Source: Chersky-840 sp963848335
GTDB taxonomy: Bacteria > Actinomycetota > Acidimicrobiia > Acidimicrobiales > UBA8190
DNA: 64,000 nucleotides
NCBI GenBank assembly: GCA_963848335.1
Contig: CAWKDD010000001.1
Location: 1,240,001-1,304,000 of the forward strand
Direction: 5' to 3'
This document shows, in pieces, positions 1 to 8,205 of the stretch; position 1 is the stretch's first letter; every line of letters starts with the position of its first letter. Below the pieces are notes generated by a model that ran no database searches, had not been told where the DNA came from, and was given only the letters and a program-made list of their open reading frames with translations. The translations under genes and the position numbers were made by a program.

Positions 1-742
1 CCTTGAACGTCGGCTTGTGGACGAGGAACTCGTCGGGGTCGACCGCTCCCTGTACGACGTTCTCGCCGAGCCCGTAGGAGCCGGTGATGAGAACCACGTC
101 ACGAAATCCCGACTCGGTGTCGAGGGAGAACATCACCCCGGAGGAGGCCAGGTCGGAGCGCACCATCTTCATGACGCCGATGGACAGGCCGGTCTTGAAG
201 TGGTCGAAGCCCTGATCGACCCGGTAATGGATGGCCCGGTCCAGGAAGAGGCTGGCGAAGCACCTCCGGCAGGACTCGAGGAGGCTGGTGTCACCGCTCA
301 CGTTGAGGTATGTCTCGTGCTGCCCGGCGAAGCTCGCCGTGGGCAGGTCCTCGGCGGTGCCCGAGCTCCGCACCGCCAGGCTGACGTCCTCGCCGTACTG
401 CTCTTGCAGGCCCCGGTAGGCGGCGATGATCTCCAGAGCCAGGTCCTGGGGGAGCCCGGCGCCGTAGACGATGTCACGGGCACGCCGGCCCCGGCGGGCC
501 AGGTCGACCACATCGGCGATGTCCAGGTCGTCGAGCGCGTCGTGGAGGGGTTCCCAGGCACGGGCCGCCTCCAGCATGTACCGGTACGCCTCCGAGGTGA
601 TGGCGAACCCGTTCGGCACCCGTACGCCCTCGGCCGACAGGTTGCAGTACATCTCCCCCAGCGAGGCGTTCTTCCCGCCCACCAGGGGGACGTCCTCGTT
701 GCCGATCTCGCTGAATTTCCTGATATATCGCGCCGCAGTCAT
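1..742 (-). CDS. ppsA: phosphoenolpyruvate synthase, N-terminal part (cut by window edge)
   Basis: About 247 residues are visible from the ATG at 742 (MTAARYIRKFSEIGNEDVPL...) and the frame stays open to the left edge, so the C-terminal part is missing. The visible portion is the ATP-grasp (PPDK/PEP-synthase N-terminal) domain: LVGGKNASLGEM near residue 20, VPNGFAITSEAY, the nucleotide-binding segment SLAVRSSGTAEDLPTASFAG near residues 120-140, and SLGLDRAI/GVMKMV-like blocks before a GSYGLGENVVQG motif. PEP synthase converts pyruvate, ATP and water to PEP, AMP and phosphate for gluconeogenesis. PPDK also has this domain; the short N-terminus without a PPDK-type insertion favours PEP synthase. 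It lies 74 bp downstream of the phosphoribosyltransferase-hydrolase gene on the same strand and may be co-transcribed with it. Confidence 0.9.
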   Translation of the reverse strand, partial: MTAARYIRKFSEIGNEDVPLVGGKNASLGEMYCNLSAEGVRVPNGFAITSEAYRYMLEAARAWEPLHDALDDLDIADVVDLARRGRRARDIVYGAGLPQDLALEIIAAYRGLQEQYGEDVSLAVRSSGTAEDLPTASFAGQHETYLNVSGDTSLLESCRRCFASLFLDRAIHYRVDQGFDHFKTGLSIGVMKMVRSDLASSGVMFSLDTESGFRDVVLITGSYGLGENVVQGAVDPDEFLVHKPTFK

Positions 743-816
743 GCCCCCAGGATCAACCCGGAGGGCGGACCGCAGTAGAGGCCAATTCCCCTAAGAACCC
801 TCTGACCACGCTCGGG

Positions 817-2154
817 TCACTGCGACGGCATGTGGCGGGTGAACCAACGGCTCGCCGCCGAGGCGGCCGCCTCGAGCGTCCCCGGCTCCTCGAAGAGGTG
901 GGTCGCCCCGGGGATGACCTCGAGGCGGTGTTGGCAATGCAGCTGTTCCTGGGCTCGGCGATTGAGGTCCAGGACCACGTCGTCGCGGCCCCCCACGATG
1001 AGGAGGGTGGGAGCGCGCACCAGGGCCAGTCGCCCCGCGGCCAGGTCGGGTCGCCCTCCGCGCGACACCACGGCGTCGACCCCGGCGTCGGGCTCCGCCG
1101 CGGCCCACAGCGCGGCACCGGCACCGGTGCTGGCGCCGAAATACCCGACGTGCCGGGTCGGGGCCACCGACTGCGTGCGGAGCCAGCGTGTCACCTCGAC
1201 CAGGCGGCCCCCGAGCAGGGCGATGTCGAACACGTTGGACCGATCGAGCTCCTCCTCCGGGGTGAGGAGGTCGAAGAGCAACGTGGCCAGGCCGTCGCCG
1301 TTGAGCACCGAGGCCACGAAGCGGTTGCGGGGGCTGTGCCGGCTGCTGCCGCTCCCGTGGGCGAAGACGACCACGCCCGTGGACTCCGGGGGCACCGTCA
1401 GGTGCCCCGACAGGCCGTCGGGTCCGACGGGCACCACGACGTCGACGTCGCGTGGGCCGAGATCACCGTGCCGGACCGGCGGGGCCGTACCGAACGGGGT
1501 CGAACCGGTGGTGGCCTCGTGCCGGGACGCCGTGTCGAGGAGGGCGACCACCTCGCTGTCGCTCGTCTGGCTGAAGTCGTCGTAGAACTGGCCGATGGCG
1601 AAGAACGACGCCGGCATCTCGACGCACACCACCTCGTCGGCATCGGCGCGCAGCACCGCGACCGTCCCGCGAGGGGCCACGGGTACGGCCAGCACTACCC
1701 GGGACGCACCGCGGGCCCGGGCCACCTGGCACGCCGCCCGGGCCGTCGACCCTGTGGCGATACCGTCGTCGACGACGATGGCGATGCGCCCGGCCACGGG
1801 TACCGGTGGGCGGTCGCCCCGGAAGCGCCGCACCCGCCGCTCGAGCTCGGCTCGTTCGCGCGCCTCCACGGCGGCGAACTCCTCGGCGCTGACGCCCGCC
1901 GCGTCCTGCACCTCCTTGTCGACGACGCCGGCCCCGCCCTCGCCCACGGCGCCCATGGCCAGCTCGGGCTGGAAGGGCACGCCCAGCTTGCGGACGATGA
2001 TCACGTCCAGGGGCGCTCCCAGCGCCCGGGCCACCTCGAAGGCGACGGGCACCCCGCCTCGGGGAAGGCCGAGCACCACCACATCGGGTCCCCGCAGGTG
2101 TTCCAGCGACAGGGCGAGCCGTCGTCCGGCTTCAGCACGATCGATGAAGGGCAT
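817..2154 (-). CDS. phosphoribosyltransferase / dienelactone hydrolase-like fusion protein
   Basis: 445-residue two-domain cytosolic protein. Residues 1-215 form a type I phosphoribosyltransferase: GLPRGGVPVAFEVA near 29-42 and the PRPP-binding motif VVDDGIATGSTARAA near 127-141. Residues 225-445 are an alpha/beta hydrolase of the dienelactone hydrolase type: VVFAHGSGSSRHS (oxyanion region), nucleophile elbow GASTGAG, Asp-bearing LLIVGGRDDVVLDLN, and the C-terminal His in PGATHLFEEPG. The fusion is known from actinobacteria, where the PRT domain also occurs alone in hypoxia-responsive loci; substrates are unknown for both halves. The start ATG at 2154 reads straight into the PRT fold. It is divergent from the stress-protein gene (162 bp between starts) and precedes ppsA on the same strand. 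Confidence 0.85.
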   Translation of the reverse strand: MPFIDRAEAGRRLALSLEHLRGPDVVVLGLPRGGVPVAFEVARALGAPLDVIIVRKLGVPFQPELAMGAVGEGGAGVVDKEVQDAAGVSAEEFAAVEARERAELERRVRRFRGDRPPVPVAGRIAIVVDDGIATGSTARAACQVARARGASRVVLAVPVAPRGTVAVLRADADEVVCVEMPASFFAIGQFYDDFSQTSDSEVVALLDTASRHEATTGSTPFGTAPPVRHGDLGPRDVDVVVPVGPDGLSGHLTVPPESTGVVVFAHGSGSSRHSPRNRFVASVLNGDGLATLLFDLLTPEEELDRSNVFDIALLGGRLVEVTRWLRTQSVAPTRHVGYFGASTGAGAALWAAAEPDAGVDAVVSRGGRPDLAAGRLALVRAPTLLIVGGRDDVVLDLNRRAQEQLHCQHRLEVIPGATHLFEEPGTLEAAASAASRWFTRHMPSQ

Positions 2155-2316
2155 GGCGTCCTCCCGGTCGTCCCCTCGACCCCACCCAGGGTCTCGCGCC
2201 TGCTCCCGCGACGCCAGGGTAAATGGTCACTCGGAAAGGACCGCCGACCCTATTTGTCGTCCCCGCTTCGTGTTAGGCCCGTCATATCGGGAAGAAGAAG
2301 AGGTCGTCTCACGGGG

Positions 2317-3201
2317 ATGGATGCGATGGGCACTGAACGTGGTCGGACGTTGATCGCTGCTCTCAACCACACACCGGCGGTCCACGGTGTGCTGAACACG
2401 GCTCTCGGGATCGCCCGGATGGTCGGTGCGGATGTCGAGGCTCTGCACGTGTCGGAAGGGAATCGGAGGCCCCGCATGGCGCTCAGCGCCTCGCAGTCCG
2501 CCGGCGTCCATTTGAGCCAGAGGTCCGGACCGGTGGCCGAGACGATCCTCGATGCGTTGCAGGGGCCGGACGTGGTGGGGGCGGTCATGGGCATCCGGAC
2601 ATCGGGAGGCGGTCCTCGGCCCACCGGCGAGACCGCCCGTCAGGTGATCGCCGCCATGACCAAGCCGGTGGTCTTCGTCCCGCCCGAGTCGGGCCTGGTG
2701 CGTGCCGATTCGCCCAGGCGGATCGTCGTCCCCTTGGACGGCAGCAATGCCGCCTCCGAGTCGTTCCTCGAGTTCGAACGGTCACTCCAGGGCGACCCCT
2801 CCCGGGAGGTCGTGGTCCTTCTCACCTTCGAGAGCAACGGCGAGATGCCCCGGATGTTGGATCGGCCCACCCGTGATCTCCCCGCATGGGGCAGTGCGTT
2901 CGTGCGGAGCCACTGCCCGGGAGAGAACCGGTCCTTCGAGACGCGCACGGGAGATCCGGGGAGTGCGGTCATCGAGGTGGCGCAAGCCACCGACAGCGAC
3001 CTCATCGTCCTTTCGTTCAAGGGTGATTTCGGATGGGGCCACGGTTGGGTCGTTCGAGAGGTCCTGGCCCGGTCGGTCGTTCCCGTGGTTCTCCTGCCCA
3101 TGTCCCGGGCCCGCCTGGCCGCCGATGTGTCGGATCCCGCGGTCGACCCCCTGCACGTGCCCGACGGCCGGGTTCTGGAGCCCACTTCGACCGCCCTCTA
3201 G
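2317..3201 (+). CDS. tandem-domain universal stress protein
   Basis: 294 residues with two UspA-like folds. Domain 1 (about 5-130) begins RTLIAALNHTPAVHGVLNTA and ends AAMTKPVVFVPPE. Domain 2 (about 137-275) starts RRIVVPLDGSNAASESFLEF and ends with DSDLIVLSFKGD...VVREVLARSVVPVVLLP. The usual ATP-binding GxxGxxxxxxxxxGS signature is degenerate in both halves, so nucleotide binding is doubtful. I chose ATG 2317 (MDAMGTERGRT) because a purine-rich GAAGAAGAAGAGG lies at 2291-2303; ATG 2326 is also possible. Family members act in the cytosol under starvation, hypoxia or stationary phase. The partner divergent gene (PRT-hydrolase) belongs to the same kind of regulon in mycobacteria. Confidence 0.8.
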   Translation: MDAMGTERGRTLIAALNHTPAVHGVLNTALGIARMVGADVEALHVSEGNRRPRMALSASQSAGVHLSQRSGPVAETILDALQGPDVVGAVMGIRTSGGGPRPTGETARQVIAAMTKPVVFVPPESGLVRADSPRRIVVPLDGSNAASESFLEFERSLQGDPSREVVVLLTFESNGEMPRMLDRPTRDLPAWGSAFVRSHCPGENRSFETRTGDPGSAVIEVAQATDSDLIVLSFKGDFGWGHGWVVREVLARSVVPVVLLPMSRARLAADVSDPAVDPLHVPDGRVLEPTSTAL

Positions 3202-3226
3202 CCCCGAGTCGGGTCCCGCTCCCAGG

Positions 3227-4456
3227 ATGGGTCCTTCGGCCCTCGTCGCCTCGCCCCGATCGCGAGACGATGGAAAGGTGCTCAACCCTGCACTCGACAT
3301 CTTCCGGCTGCGACAGTATTTCGACGTGGCGGTGCGCGCCCGGCAGGTCGAGCGGGGTGTGCGCGACGACGTCGCCTTCCTCGACCTGGTACGGCGGTCC
3401 CTGGTCCCCTTGCCCTTCGACCGCCGTCGGGAGATCGATGTCCAACCGTTCGCGGGCGCCCGCCCCCGCCCGGTGCACGCGCTCGAGGGCGGGAGGATCG
3501 CGGTATTGGCCACCGGCGGCAGCGGTGCCCTGGCCTCGGTCGTGGGTGTGGCACGCGCCCTGGAAGAGTCCGGCCTGCGCCCGGCGACTCTGTCGTTGTG
3601 TTCGGGCTCGGCGCTCTTCGGCTTCCCCATCGCCGCCGGTCTTCCCGCGGCAGACGTGGCCGCTTTCTCGATCTCGTTGCGGCCCGCCGACTACGTGGAC
3701 ATCGACTGGCGCAAGCTCGCCCTGCTCGTGCCGAGCGGAGGTCGGGGTTTCGCCGGGCTGCTGCGGGGTGAGCGGCTCGAACACACGTACCGCGATCTCC
3801 TGGGTGACATGCGGCTGGGTGACATGCCGATTCCCGCCTACGCTCCGATCTGGAACATCGAGGAGAACCGGGTGGCCTTCATCGGTCCCCGAACGCACCC
3901 CGACATGACCGTGGCGCGGGCGGTGCGGATGGCGGTGGCCCTGCCTCTGTTCTTCGATCCCGTCCCGCTCGACGGTGGGAGCTGGTGTGACGGCGGCATC
4001 GTCGACATCTTCCCCGTCCACCCCGTCCTCGACATCGAGGCACCCTGCGACCTCGCCATCGCCGTCAACGGCTTCTACCCGCCGGGTTTCGCGGGTGAGG
4101 ACGCCTCAGGCTGGCGCCAGCGCCACTTCTCGATCTTCGACGTGGCTTCCCAGATTCGCACCAGCCAGCAGGCACAGCTGGCCCGGGAGAACCTGGCCCG
4201 CCTTCAGGCCGCGGTGGAGGTCGCCATGATCGAGCCCGTGCCCTACGAGAAGGTCATGGGACTCGGCTTCTACCGGCAATTTCTCAGCACCGAGGACTGG
4301 CCCGGGTTCATGCGGGCCGGTCGGGAAGAGACCTTGCGGGTGCTCCACCGGGCGGCTTCGCGACGCGCCGAAACCGACGGCAACGGTGCGCGCCCTGAGT
4401 TCACCCGCAGAGGTGACGCTCGGCACCACGACCTGAGCATCGCCGGCGCCGACTGA
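3227..4456 (+). CDS. patatin-like phospholipase
   Basis: About 409 residues from ATG 3227; an in-frame GTG at 3278 (VLNPALDIFRLRQYFD) is an alternative start and may be better. Patatin-fold hallmarks: the glycine-rich oxyanion loop ATGGSGAL, the nucleophile elbow LCSGSALFG (GxSxG with Ser), and the second catalytic residue in the DGG motif of SWCDGGIVDIFPV. Family members are serine lipid acyl hydrolases using a Ser-Asp dyad on phospholipids or neutral lipids. No signal peptide or membrane segment is apparent, so it should be cytosolic or peripheral. It sits between the universal stress protein (25 bp upstream) and an acyltransferase (about 90 bp downstream), so a lipid turnover/remodelling role is plausible but unproven. 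Confidence 0.85.
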   Translation: MGPSALVASPRSRDDGKVLNPALDIFRLRQYFDVAVRARQVERGVRDDVAFLDLVRRSLVPLPFDRRREIDVQPFAGARPRPVHALEGGRIAVLATGGSGALASVVGVARALEESGLRPATLSLCSGSALFGFPIAAGLPAADVAAFSISLRPADYVDIDWRKLALLVPSGGRGFAGLLRGERLEHTYRDLLGDMRLGDMPIPAYAPIWNIEENRVAFIGPRTHPDMTVARAVRMAVALPLFFDPVPLDGGSWCDGGIVDIFPVHPVLDIEAPCDLAIAVNGFYPPGFAGEDASGWRQRHFSIFDVASQIRTSQQAQLARENLARLQAAVEVAMIEPVPYEKVMGLGFYRQFLSTEDWPGFMRAGREETLRVLHRAASRRAETDGNGARPEFTRRGDARHHDLSIAGAD

Positions 4457-4547
4457 AGCACCGTTGGCCCGGTTCTTCGGGACGTACTGCTCTTTTTCCG
4501 CGGTGCCGACGGCGCTACAACAGCGGTAACGAGGTTCGGAGAGTGCG

Positions 4548-5507
4548 ATGGCCGTGCATGTGGAGCACCTGACCGGGGAGGGTGACAAGGATCGGGGGCG
4601 CGGGATCCTCGACCCCGCCATGGGAATGCTCTCGCACCGGATCGCCCACGAGCGCTCCGAGCCCACGTTCCAGCGTGACACCGCCTTGATCCGCCGTCGA
4701 CTCGGCCCCATGGCCTGCTACACCGGCCTGTTCTCACCCGAGGTGCAAGGGCTGGAGAACCTTCCTTCCGAGGGGCCGGTGCTGGTGGTCGGCAACCACT
4801 CGTGCCTGTTCTACATGCCCGACGCCTGGGTGGTGGGGCTGTCCATGCTGCAGCGACGGGGGATCGAGCGCCCCACCTACGCCCTCGGCTACGACTTGCT
4901 CTTCAGCATTCCCGCCGTCGGTCCCTTCCTGCGCCGCATTGGGGTGATCCCCGCCGGCGGGCGTGAGGCGGACCTGGCGCTCGAGCAGGGCGCGGCGGTG
5001 CTCGTGTACCCCGGCGGCGACCTCGAGGCGTGTCGCCCCTGGACCCAGCGGGACCGTGTCGATCTCGGTGGGCACAAGGGCTTCGTCCGGTTGGCGCTGC
5101 GTCACGGCGTCCCGGTGGTTCCCGTCGTGACCCACGGTTCGCATCACGCCGTCGTCGTGCTGTCGCGCGGCGAGCGCCTGGCGCGCGCCCTCGGCCTCGA
5201 TCGCATCCGGATCAATGTGTTCCCGATCCTCGTGGGTCCCCCCTTCGGCATCACCACCATCCTGGCGCCGCCCCTGCCCTTGCCGGCCCAGATCACCGTG
5301 GCCTTCCTGCCGCCGCTCGACTGGCGCGCCCGGGGGCCCGAGGCGGCCGAGGACGACGCCGTCGTCACCGCCTGCTACGACGAGATCGGGCAGGTGATGC
5401 AAGGAGCGCTCGATCGGTTGCGAAGCGAGCACCCCCACCCCGTGGCCCGGGGCATGTCGAAGCTCCTGCGACGCGGGCCGACCCCGGTGGCGGTGCCGGT
5501 GTCATGA
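4548..5507 (+). CDS. MGAT-like lysophospholipid/diacylglycerol acyltransferase
   Basis: 319 residues, LPLAT superfamily. The acceptor-site block is VLVVGNHSCLFYMPDAW (His and Asp spaced as in the NHxxxxxD variant of MGAT/DGAT2-like enzymes), followed by FLRRIGVIPAGGREADLAL and the phosphate-contacting VLVYPGGDLEACRPW. The C-terminal half carries HKGFVRLALRHGVPVVPVV, typical of the family. Expected reaction: transfer of an acyl group from acyl-CoA to a glycerolipid or other alcohol at the membrane surface. Start ATG 4548 follows a GAGG-like purine run. Its stop overlaps the next gene's start by ATGA (5504-5507), so the two are translationally coupled. Close to the upstream patatin, suggesting linked lipid hydrolysis and re-esterification. 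Confidence 0.85.
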   Translation: MAVHVEHLTGEGDKDRGRGILDPAMGMLSHRIAHERSEPTFQRDTALIRRRLGPMACYTGLFSPEVQGLENLPSEGPVLVVGNHSCLFYMPDAWVVGLSMLQRRGIERPTYALGYDLLFSIPAVGPFLRRIGVIPAGGREADLALEQGAAVLVYPGGDLEACRPWTQRDRVDLGGHKGFVRLALRHGVPVVPVVTHGSHHAVVVLSRGERLARALGLDRIRINVFPILVGPPFGITTILAPPLPLPAQITVAFLPPLDWRARGPEAAEDDAVVTACYDEIGQVMQGALDRLRSEHPHPVARGMSKLLRRGPTPVAVPVS

Positions 5508-6448
5508 CCGCGATCCTCGACCACCCACCGGGCCCCGTCGTCACCTCGGAGCCCCTGTTCGTCACCGTGCCCTTCACGCCCCCCACGGGGGAGCCACCGG
5601 TCGGCCCCGAGGGGCCGCCGCCACCGTTCCACCGCCGCCACCGGTTGGCCCTGATCATCCTGGCCACCATCGTCGTGGTCCTGGCCGGCGGCTTCGGGGC
5701 GTTCGCCTACGAATGGAGCCACGCCGGGCCCCACCCGCTGTCCGCGTCGACCGCCTACCAGCGGTTCCGCTCCGGTACCACGGGCCAGTTCACCGACCCG
5801 GGCAAGCTGCGGCCCCACGAAGGGGTATACCCCTACACGGGGACGGCCACCGAGCGCCTGACGCTTCCGCCCAAGTCGCAGGTGGAGGGTCCCCAGATCC
5901 CCGGCACGGTGACCTACCGTTCCGACGGCTGCTGGATTCTGCGCCTCGACTACAGCGACAGCCATTGGCAGAACTCGACGTACTGCCCGCGCCAGGGAAA
6001 CCTCGTGGAGGTGGGGCGGGCCGGGTGGTACCGCTGGAACCTGGTGGCCCTGTCGATCGCCGACACCGCCACGTACAACTGCAGCCAACCGGAGATCGCC
6101 ATCCCGGCGCTACTGCACGCCGGGGCGCAGTACGCCTTCTCCTGCACCGGCACCAACAAGCCGCTCAAGATAGGGCCCGTCAAGATGGTGGGCACCAACG
6201 AGTACCTGGGAGTGCAGACCGTCGAGGTGGCAGCCACCGACGTGGTGACCCTGCATTTCCACGAGGTGACGCACTTCAGCGGCGGACAGACGGGCTACAA
6301 CATCGCCGACACGTGGTTCTCCACCGTGAACGGGCTGCCGGTGCGCGGGACGTGGAAGACGGTGGTCACGAGCCCCACCTTCTTGGGGACCTCGACGCTG
6401 TCGGGGACGGGCTCCTTCAAGCTGTCGTCGCTGACCCCCCGGTCCTGA
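5504..6448 (+). CDS. membrane-anchored extracytoplasmic protein of unknown function
   Basis: 314 residues; I do not recognise a named family. A proline-rich cytosolic N-terminus (about 1-45, PPTGEPPVGPEGPPPPF) leads into one transmembrane helix (ALIILATIVVVLAGGFGAFAY, about 50-70). The remaining 240 residues would be outside the cell: beta-rich, with four Cys (in DGCWILRL, STYCPRQG, YNCSQPE and FSCTGTN) that could form two disulfides, and many Trp/Tyr. ATG 5504 overlaps the acyltransferase stop (ATGA), so it is co-translated with the enzyme. It might present or receive a lipid-linked product, but the sequence alone does not show this. Confidence 0.7.
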   Translation: MTAILDHPPGPVVTSEPLFVTVPFTPPTGEPPVGPEGPPPPFHRRHRLALIILATIVVVLAGGFGAFAYEWSHAGPHPLSASTAYQRFRSGTTGQFTDPGKLRPHEGVYPYTGTATERLTLPPKSQVEGPQIPGTVTYRSDGCWILRLDYSDSHWQNSTYCPRQGNLVEVGRAGWYRWNLVALSIADTATYNCSQPEIAIPALLHAGAQYAFSCTGTNKPLKIGPVKMVGTNEYLGVQTVEVAATDVVTLHFHEVTHFSGGQTGYNIADTWFSTVNGLPVRGTWKTVVTSPTFLGTSTLSGTGSFKLSSLTPRS

Positions 6449-6458
6449 GGCGTCGCCC

Positions 6459-6502
6459 TTGACGGGCATTTGTACACCGTATAAATATACCGATCGATGG
6501 TA
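6459..6502 (+). promoter_or_regulatory. promoter and palindromic operator over the start of the TetR gene
   Basis: TTGACG (6459-6464) is followed 15-17 bp later by the AT-rich TATAAA/TAAATA (6480-6487), a rare AT island here. Predicted transcription would begin near 6494-6497, on or next to the ATG at 6497, so the mRNA would be leaderless or nearly so. Two dyads overlap: GTATA-AA-TATAC (6479-6490) and TACCGATCGATGGTA (6488-6502), the latter spanning the start codon. Operators overlapping the promoter are usual for autorepressing TetR proteins. The start point and repressor binding are inferred. Confidence 0.5.
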
Positions 6503-7138
6503 AAGGCTCTGACCGCTGGCGATTGGCGCGAGGCCCGCCGCCGCTCGGCACGGGAGGCGATCGTCGCCGCCGCCTGGGATCTCGTCGGCGAGCAGGGGTT
6601 GGCGGGCCTGTCGTTGCGGGACCTGGCCCGGCGGGCAGGGATCACCACCCCCACGGTCTATGCCTACTTCGACTCCAAGAACGCCATCTACGACGCCATG
6701 TTCGGCGAGGCCGCCACGCAGTTCGCCGAAGCCATGGCCGAGCCCTGCCACGGCGACGATCCTGTCGAGATCCTGGTGGTGAGGGTGCGGCGGTTCTTCG
6801 AGTTCTGCACGAGCAATCCGGCCCGGCATCAATTGCTGTTCCAACGCACGCTGCCGGGATTCGAGCCTTCGGCCGAGTCCTATGCACCGGCGGTGCGGGC
6901 CCTGGCCGAAGAAAAGGACCGCCTCGCCCTTTACGGGATCACCGAGGCGCGGCATCTCGACCTGTGGACCGCGCTCGTGACGGGCCTGGTCGACCAGCAG
7001 GTCTCCAACGATCCCGGAGGCACCCGCTGGACCGGCCTCATCGAGGAGTCCGTGACCATGTTTCTCGCCCACTGCTCGTCGACATCAGGACCGGGTGGCG
7101 CCACGGGCCCCCGATCCCGAGGAAAGGGAGCCCCATGA
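6497..7138 (+). CDS. TetR family transcriptional regulator
   Basis: 213 residues. The N-terminal helix-turn-helix domain is clear: REAIVAAAWDLVGEQGLAGLSLRDLARRAGITTPTVYAYFDSK (about 20-62), matching the TetR_N pattern with the recognition helix TTPTVYAYF. The C-terminal part (about 75-200) is helical and variable, expected to bind a small ligand and dimerise; the ligand is not predictable. The gene is preceded by a promoter with palindromes touching its start codon, consistent with autoregulation. Its TGA overlaps the ATG of the next gene (7135-7138), so the regulator and the MDMPI-like protein form a coupled two-gene operon, and the enzyme is the probable target. Confidence 0.88.
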   Translation: MVKALTAGDWREARRRSAREAIVAAAWDLVGEQGLAGLSLRDLARRAGITTPTVYAYFDSKNAIYDAMFGEAATQFAEAMAEPCHGDDPVEILVVRVRRFFEFCTSNPARHQLLFQRTLPGFEPSAESYAPAVRALAEEKDRLALYGITEARHLDLWTALVTGLVDQQVSNDPGGTRWTGLIEESVTMFLAHCSSTSGPGGATGPRSRGKGAP

Positions 7139-7902
7139 CCGCGACGACCATCGATGTCGCCACCGTCGCACCGTTGGCGCACCCCGAGGCCATGCGCCTG
7201 CAAGATGACGAGCTCCGGCGCACGCTCGCCATGCTCCGCTCCCTCGACGACCCCGGCTGGAGCGCCGCCACCGACTGCCCCGGCTGGGACGTCCTCTCCA
7301 TGTACCGACACGTGCTCGGCGCGTGTGAGGCGGGCGCCTCGATGCGGGAGAACGTGCACCAGCTGCGGAGGGCCCGAGCCCATCGCAAGCGGCACGGCGG
7401 GCCACTCGAGGCCGCGCTCTCGGCGGTGCAGGTGTCCGAACGCTGGGGGCTCCGCCCCGAGGAGGTCGTCGACCGGCTGGCGGCCGTCGCGCCCCGGACC
7501 GTGCGTGGCCGTACCCGCATTCCCGCGCTCGTGCGCGCCCATGCCCGCCTGGCCGTGGACGGACCGGTGCACGAGACCTGGCGGCTCGGCTATCTCATCG
7601 ACACCGTCTATCTCCGCGATCTGTGGATGCACCGGGTGGACATGGCCCGCGCCCTGGACCGCCCCATCGAGCTCAGTGCCGGACACGACGGCCGGATCGT
7701 CGCCGACGTCGTGGCCGATTGGGCGCGCCGCCATGGCCAGGCCTTCGTGGCCGATCTCTCCGGCACGGCCGGCGGCACCTATGCCCGCCATCCCGCCGCC
7801 CCGGGCGCGCAGCACGTCTCGCTCGACGCGGTCGAGTTCTGTCGTACGCTGGCCGGGCGGGCCCACGGACCCGGTCTTCTCGCCACCGTCGTCCCGTTCT
7901 GA
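7135..7902 (+). CDS. maleylpyruvate isomerase (MDMPI)-like / DinB-fold protein
   Basis: 255 residues of the actinobacterial mycothiol-dependent maleylpyruvate isomerase N-terminal (DinB-like four-helix) family. Diagnostic positions are the early DDPGWSAATDCPGWDVLSMYRHVLG block (about 40-65), where the first metal-ligand His lies, and DTVYLRDLWMHRVDMARALDRP (about 160-180), where the HRVDMA motif contributes further ligands. Such proteins bind a divalent metal and often use mycothiol as cofactor; many have no known substrate, so calling it an isomerase would be over-annotation. Its start overlaps the TetR stop. No aromatic degradation genes are nearby, which argues against a literal gentisate-pathway role. 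Confidence 0.75.
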   Translation: MTATTIDVATVAPLAHPEAMRLQDDELRRTLAMLRSLDDPGWSAATDCPGWDVLSMYRHVLGACEAGASMRENVHQLRRARAHRKRHGGPLEAALSAVQVSERWGLRPEEVVDRLAAVAPRTVRGRTRIPALVRAHARLAVDGPVHETWRLGYLIDTVYLRDLWMHRVDMARALDRPIELSAGHDGRIVADVVADWARRHGQAFVADLSGTAGGTYARHPAAPGAQHVSLDAVEFCRTLAGRAHGPGLLATVVPF

Positions 7903-7943
7903 ACGTGTCGGCGCGGGCGGCGACGCGACGAGAGGAGCGGCCG

Positions 7944-8189
7944 GTGGTCCGTGAGGGTGAAGAGCCCAGGCGTGTTCTCGGGTTCCCTCTGGGGCAAGGG
8001 GGTCTGCGCCGTGACGAGGACGAACCCCGCGTCCTCGGGCTGCCCCGGGGTTGGATCAGCCTTCCGGCCTTCGATTTTCGTCCGCTTGCCCACCCCCTGC
8101 GCTGGTGGCGATGGCGGAGGCAGGTGCGGCGCCTCGGTCCGTACGCGCCCGATTACGACGAATGCGGTGACGCTCCCGAAGGGAGCTGA
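7944..8189 (+). CDS. possible small Arg/Trp-rich protein
   Basis: A GTG at 7944 preceded by AGAGGAG (7931-7937, 6-nt spacing) opens an 81-codon frame ending at 8189. The product contains LPRGWISLPAFDFRPL and HPLRWWRWRRQVRRLG, then an acidic tail (APDYDECGDAPEGS). It starts 41 bp after the MDMPI-like stop on the same strand and ends 16 bp before the end of the convergent hydrogenase operon. The ribosome-binding site and position argue for a real gene; no family is recognised and the composition is unusual, so it could be a chance frame in GC-rich DNA. Confidence 0.35.
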   Translation: MVREGEEPRRVLGFPLGQGGLRRDEDEPRVLGLPRGWISLPAFDFRPLAHPLRWWRWRRQVRRLGPYAPDYDECGDAPEGS

Positions 8190-8205
8190 GGCTTCGGCCG
8201 GCCTG

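Noticed and set aside
832..2316. A very long + strand frame continuous with the universal stress protein
   Set aside because: It is the antisense of the PRT-hydrolase gene; GC-rich DNA leaves antisense frames open. The stress protein starts at 2317 with a purine-rich leader.
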